A stretch of 64,000 nt of DNA. Source: Oenanthe sinensis. Lineage: Eukaryota > Streptophyta > Magnoliopsida > Apiales > Apiaceae. Shown one piece after another: positions 59,477 to 64,000 of this stretch. The stretch's first letter is position 1. Each line of letters begins with the position of its first letter. Where the stretch lies: contig CM053796.1 in NCBI GenBank assembly GCA_028671895.1, positions 33,044,860 to 33,108,859 of the forward strand. The letters run 5' to 3'. The notes under the pieces are model-generated. The model worked only from the letters and a program-made list of their open reading frames with translations, was not told the origin of the DNA and ran no database searches. A program made the translations under genes and the position numbers.

Positions 59477-61917
59477 TTCCTAGCCCACAACTGAAAGTTG
59501 ATTTGAGAAGTGGCGGAGCCAAGAATGAAGATCATGTTTCCTCCGATTCTATATAAACCGTAATGACTTCCAAATTTGAAAGGAAATTGAGAAATCTGGG
59601 ACTCTTTCAAAGTGAAGCAAGAAATACCTTCGACAAGTCAAAAAATATAGATTAAGCATGTTAATTTATACAGAATTGCAATGATGATATTTACTGTGGA
59701 GACAAACAATAGTAAAATATGACCAGCATGCATTGAAGAGTCAAGCACACACTGTTAATTAAAAGCATGCAGTTTCTTTTTCGACTCCTGTGCATTTGTT
59801 TTCATATAGAAATATAACCTTGTAAACTTGAAAAAGTAAAAACTTTATTGACCTTCTTAGTCATAAGTCCCAATACGAAACAGCAAATATTCAGTACGTA
59901 AACCAAGTACTAAAATTTAATCATTCATGAGAAATTGATACTATCGACTCCTAGAATTTTTTTGTTAATTTATTTAATAACGTCTAAACCCGTACATGTA
60001 TGTTCTCTTTGTCCACTAAAATATGGCAGAGTGGAGTAATACATTGATGAAGTATTGAGGTTTGGAAGACGATTTATAATTGTTTTCTCCTTTCTTTGTG
60101 CTAGTCTGTATGGTTACTACAAGGTAATTTCATTAATCTAACTATCTAACGACACAGTATGTAACCTAACAAAACCGAGGATCACAACAAATGTTACATG
60201 CTTTAATCTTTTATATCTATAGAGAATCATAGGTTTCTGTAATAGATGAAATTATAATTATATCATACCATGAACATGTCCTTATTACGACTTACTAATC
60301 TTATTTGTAGAGTGGTTAACATTATAACTTAAATTACGTTGCAGGTAATCGTGGCACTAAATAGTTACTGTATTACTTCAAATCTTAAATAAAAGCGCGT
60401 ATTAAATTATTTGTTGCATTTGGGGATATTACAAATGAATACATAAATATTACTCCTAAAGGAGGAAAAGGGCTAGTATATGACCTACTACGCAGAAAGC
60501 AGTGACAAAAAGATGGGGTAATGTGTTCAAGTGGTCAATAATAATTCATCACTTCATTTAAATATCTGAACCACACTTCATAAATGGCACGAGGGTTTCA
60601 TCAAGTATAGGTTAACTTTGCTAACCTAACAACAGTCCTTACCCTCACTTCATGCATCAATTAGGTTAACCTATTCTTCTAAACATAATTTGATATTATA
60701 AGAAGAATGAATCTAACAAGGCCACTTATCTTTCAACTTAGTCACAAAACTACACTTAAGCACATGCCTTTGTTCCTAATTTTACTTAAAACACCAGTAG
60801 ACAACTATAACTCAATGTTTATATAAACCAAACAGCTACACAAGTACATGGACTTAAAGATACAAACTTTCTTCACAAAAATCAACCAAATTCAAAACCA
60901 AACATATATACAAGCAGCTGAGCTAAAATCAAAAGCTGGGTATGTTTCTTTTTGAACATCAGAACCTAAATCAGCTCAATTCACACACACACGCACACAC
61001 AAAAAGTTGGGAAAAGTGAAATGATAAGCTGAGAAAGAACAAGTGAAGCAAAGGAGCTTTACATACATCAAGATTCAAGAGATCAAGACACACAATTCAT
61101 ATAAAGATGAGATTTTTACCTGAAAAACAAGAAGATTGAAGTTCAAGGGGGCAGAGAGAAAAATTCAAGATTGTGAGTGAAAAATAAAAAAGGGGTGAAT
61201 ATTTTTAGTGAAAATCACGAGAAAATGTAGGTGGGTTGCTTTGCGTCTCATCATAGACGTATGGTGTGTGTGTATTGGCGGAAAAAATATCAAAAACTTG
61301 CAAGTAATGAGGAAAGAGAAAGAAGAGAGTTGTATGTGTTCATAGCTACTAGGTGAGCCGCATGTCTGTCTTGACATTAACATGTGTGTGAATAAATTGA
61401 AAATTACTTGGGATACTCGTGTATTCATTCAAAATTTATTTAAAAAATTTACTGACAATTTAAATCTTTTCTGTTATAATAATAAAATTTATTCATTGGT
61501 GAATACTCTTATGATTCATCATGTAGCCAGTGTTTGTATTGGTACTCTATTTTGCATGATTTGTGTTATGTTGATTGTTGATACAAAATTTTGAATTTCA
61601 TGTCTTATTTGGTGTTGTAATAACTTGTAAAATCATTTCTCGTAAAAAAACGAATGGTATATATTCTAGAGAAAGAATGAGTTTGTTGCCAAGTATTCTC
61701 ACTGAATTGTAAATTTGTAACTGAGCAGCTTCTTGAATTGTTCCACTATCCAATTACACTAGTAGATTGTAGAACCTATCACCACTGCCATCCGTCCTAA
61801 GACCCAAGTATAGGGTTCATAACTGAGGGGCTAAGTTGGAGGGTCCATGAGCTGACCCAGAAAGTGCCTTCACCATAAGTCCTCACTTATTCTTAATGAT
61901 GGTGGTCCTATATTATT
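59477..61917. other. Upstream region of the KIPK-like kinase, no other gene seen
   Basis: The kinase (-) and the phosphatase (+) are divergently arranged around this 2.9 kb spacer. A stretch at about 60830-61190 contains CA repeats and GAGA-rich sequence and may hold 5' UTR exon(s) of the kinase. Short ORFs are not recognisable. Confidence 0.4.
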
Positions 61918-62230
61918 CTCGTTCTGTCCCATATTATATAATCCACTTTCTTTCTTAGATATTTCAAAATTATGAATTTATTTTTTATTATACTATTTTA
62001 AGATTGTAATAACCGGTTATTCATAGCACACTTTTTATTTGTACACATATAAATAAGAGAATAACGAACCTAAAATTATGATCTATTTAAAATTTGACTA
62101 AAATACTATTATTTTGTATTGAAATCTTAGGAAATTATTTAAATATATGTTGGTTCTTTTCTCTGTAAATAAATATTAGTAAAATGAAATTTAAAATTTT
62201 TAAACAACATGCATTGTTGGACAAAGGAAG
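61918..62230. mobile_element. Diverged Stowaway-type MITE upstream of the phosphatase gene
   Basis: The left end CTCGTTCTGTCCCATATTAT and the right end TTGGACAAAGGAAG followed by TA resemble Stowaway termini (CTCCCTCCGTCCC / GGGACGGAGGGAG). The 313 bp interior is AT-rich. It ends about 165 bp before the ATG of the phosphatase gene, so it lies in that gene's promoter. Confidence 0.55.
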
Positions 62231-62395
62231 TAATTATTTTAAACCGGGAAGCAAATTTGAATTGTAAATAGACCCTGCAGGCTACAGCCACATACACCAG
62301 AGCAAAGAGTCAAGAGATAGAGCACAAGTCTACTGTACTATGTGGAACACTTATTTTTGTTTCGGGCCCTCTTTCCAAATTATAATAAACCGGCA

Positions 62396-63860
62396 ATGAA
62401 GGCACTGCACATTGGACTATCAACCTCTCCCAAACCACCACTCTCTCCCTACTCTCTCCCTTCATTTTTCTCTCCCAAACCCCATTCTTTTGTGCCCAAA
62501 AAACACCCATTCATTCATCAAGATTCATATTACAAAACCCAAAAAAACAATCTAATAAACCCCATAATCACATCATCATCATCAATGGCTGCAACCCCAT
62601 CATCAGATACTAATAAAAAGCAACCATTCTCTGTGTTGTTCGTGTGTCTGGGTAATATTTGTAGAAGCCCAGCTGCTGAGGGTGTGTTCACTCATCTTGT
62701 TAAACAAAAGGGTCTTGATTCTAACTTTATTATTGATTCTGCTGGTACCATTAATTACCATGAGGTACTACACTAATTACCCACATTTTTTCTTGCTTAG
62801 CTGCCCTTTTTATTTGACATATTTTTTTATTTTTGAGTACCATGTGGGTTAGTGTTATGTCTGCCTCTAATTGTTTCACTTTAAGATATGTGTGATGTTT
62901 TTGTTGGTAGTATAAGTTTAAGTTTTTATGATTAGGTGCACTGATAAACCATAATCTTTGGTGAATTTAGTGAATTACTGGACTTGGTTGCGTTTGGGCT
63001 ATGATCTCGGGTTTAGTTTTGAATTTGGATTTGGGATAGAGTGAAAGATCCGGACTTTCAATTTGGTCTCAGGGTTTGACCTAGGGTGTTACGATGTGTG
63101 TGTTTGCTTTTTCAATGTTCATCTGTTGTTTTAGACATACACAAATATACTGAAATTATTTGTGTTCTTTTGGATGGAAAAAAGATTTGTGTGATTATGT
63201 GTTAAGTTTTTTTTAGCATTTATGCTATATGTCTGCCTGTGATTTCCCTATGTAATTAGAAGATTGAGCTTTGTACAAGTTGTGACTTGGTGATTGTTAT
63301 GCTATTATTAAGGGCAATGAAGCCGATCCAAGAATGAAGGCTGCTTCTAAAAGGCGAGGGATTCAGATAACTTCGTTATCAAGACCGATTAGACCTTCTG
63401 ATTTTAAAGACTTTGATCTAATTCTTGCTATGGATAAGCAAAACAAAGGTGATGTGATATCTAATATGTAAGATGGAACACTAGAGTTGTCTGTTCAAAT
63501 TTTAATTTGCTAGCTCTTCTGGGCCAAACATAGTTTTGAGACTAAATTTCTGACAATGTGCACCTGTAGTGAGCCTGGTAGTTTAGGTGTGTTTTTGGAG
63601 CTAAAAATTCTAACTTGTTTACTTTGCAGTTGATATACTTGCAGCGTTTGAGAGATGGAGCTTTAAGGAGACCTTACCTGCTGATTCATATAAAAAGGTT
63701 TGTAGAGATTGTGTTTCAAAATATGCATTCTGATTCTCACTCGATCCTAAATGTATATACTTTAATGTTGCAGGTCAAATTGATGTGCTCATATTGTAAG
63801 AAGCATAATGAAACTCAAGTCCCAGATCCTTATTATGGCGGAGCACAAGGTTTTGAGAAG
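62396..63860 (+). CDS. Low-molecular-weight protein tyrosine phosphatase, 5' part (continues beyond window)
   Basis: Exons visible: 62396-62764, 63313-63448, 63630-63697, 63774-63860, then a GT donor; the 3' end is outside the window. All GT-AG, in frame. The P-loop VCLGNICRSPAAEGVF contains the CX5R signature with its Ser after Arg. The general-acid loop is DPYYGG near the end of the visible part. Enzymes of this family dephosphorylate phosphotyrosine, and some act on small phosphoesters. A Pro/Ser-rich extension of about 80 residues precedes the domain and could be a plastid transit peptide. A second in-frame ATG at 62585 (MAATPSSDTNK) would start a protein lacking most of it. Confidence 0.9.
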
Positions 63861-63910
63861 GTATAGTTTCTAAATCTTATATTTAACATCAGGTAGTTGT
63901 TCGGGTAGCT

Positions 63911-64000
63911 AAGAGCATCCCCAATAGGTGTTGCCAAGATAGTTGCCGACCCTTGTCAAATCATCACATATATTAATTTTTTTATTTTATCTTTCTTCAA
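63911..64000. mobile_element. Possible PIF/Harbinger-type MITE end in a phosphatase intron (cut by window)
   Basis: AAGAGCATCCCCAATAGG resembles the GAGCATCTCCAAC terminus common in plant Harbinger MITEs. The other end would lie beyond the window, so this cannot be confirmed. Confidence 0.35.

Overview
This is a stretch of plant nuclear genome, from a eudicot and possibly an asterid. The species cannot be fixed from the sequence. The evidence is AT-rich intergenic DNA, genes split by short GT-AG introns, plant-specific gene families (AGCVIII kinases with the DFD motif, plastid arogenate dehydratase, WD40-cyclophilin CYP71), plant promoter motifs (telo-box, site II), and many plant transposons (Ty3/gypsy chromovirus, Ty1/copia, PIF/Harbinger, hAT, Stowaway- and Tourist-type MITEs).

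Layout. 1-7.0 kb is gene-poor and AT-rich, with a small hairpin MITE and a nested pair of inverted-repeat elements. At 7.0-7.7 kb is a doubtful small gene. 8.2-9.45 kb (-) is an intact, intronless arogenate/prephenate dehydratase. 9.5-24.5 kb is a transposon-rich block: MITEs, a broken fragment of the purine-biosynthesis gene FGAM synthase, a 23-27 bp minisatellite, a decayed Ty3/gypsy chromovirus (15.0-21.5 kb) whose 3' LTR is cut short, and a Ty1/copia RNase H fragment. 24.6-29.8 kb (+) is a nine-exon aldo/keto reductase gene. 31.1-32.3 kb is a 5'-truncated PIF/Harbinger transposon (-). 32.6-34.7 kb (+) encodes 60S acidic ribosomal protein P2. 37.1-47.3 kb (-) is a 13-exon CYP71-type WD40-cyclophilin whose exons sum to exactly 638 codons. 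49.7-52.3 kb (-) and 56.5-59.5 kb (-) are two AGCVIII protein kinases, one PINOID/D6PK-like and one KIPK-like. Between them sits a small gene (-) for an 80-residue, probably mitochondrial, membrane protein. 62.4 kb to the end (+) is the 5' part of a low-molecular-weight protein tyrosine phosphatase gene that runs off the window.

The genes are ordinary nuclear loci in no evident operon-like unit. They cover phenylalanine synthesis in the plastid, redox metabolism, translation, chromatin/transcription, auxin-related kinase signalling, probable mitochondrial function and phosphatase signalling. Two themes tie the region together. The AGCVIII kinases lie close together and share an intron position. 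Small non-autonomous DNA transposons sit in or beside nearly every gene, often with target-site duplications still visible. I saw no convincing new molecular system. The more unusual items are a GC-AG intron, a deamination-like stop-codon pattern in the retroelement, an FGAM-synthase fragment abutting a MITE, and an in-frame AAT repeat coding poly-Asn in CYP71. Exon boundaries were placed by eye from splice consensus, reading frame and family similarity; no database search was run.
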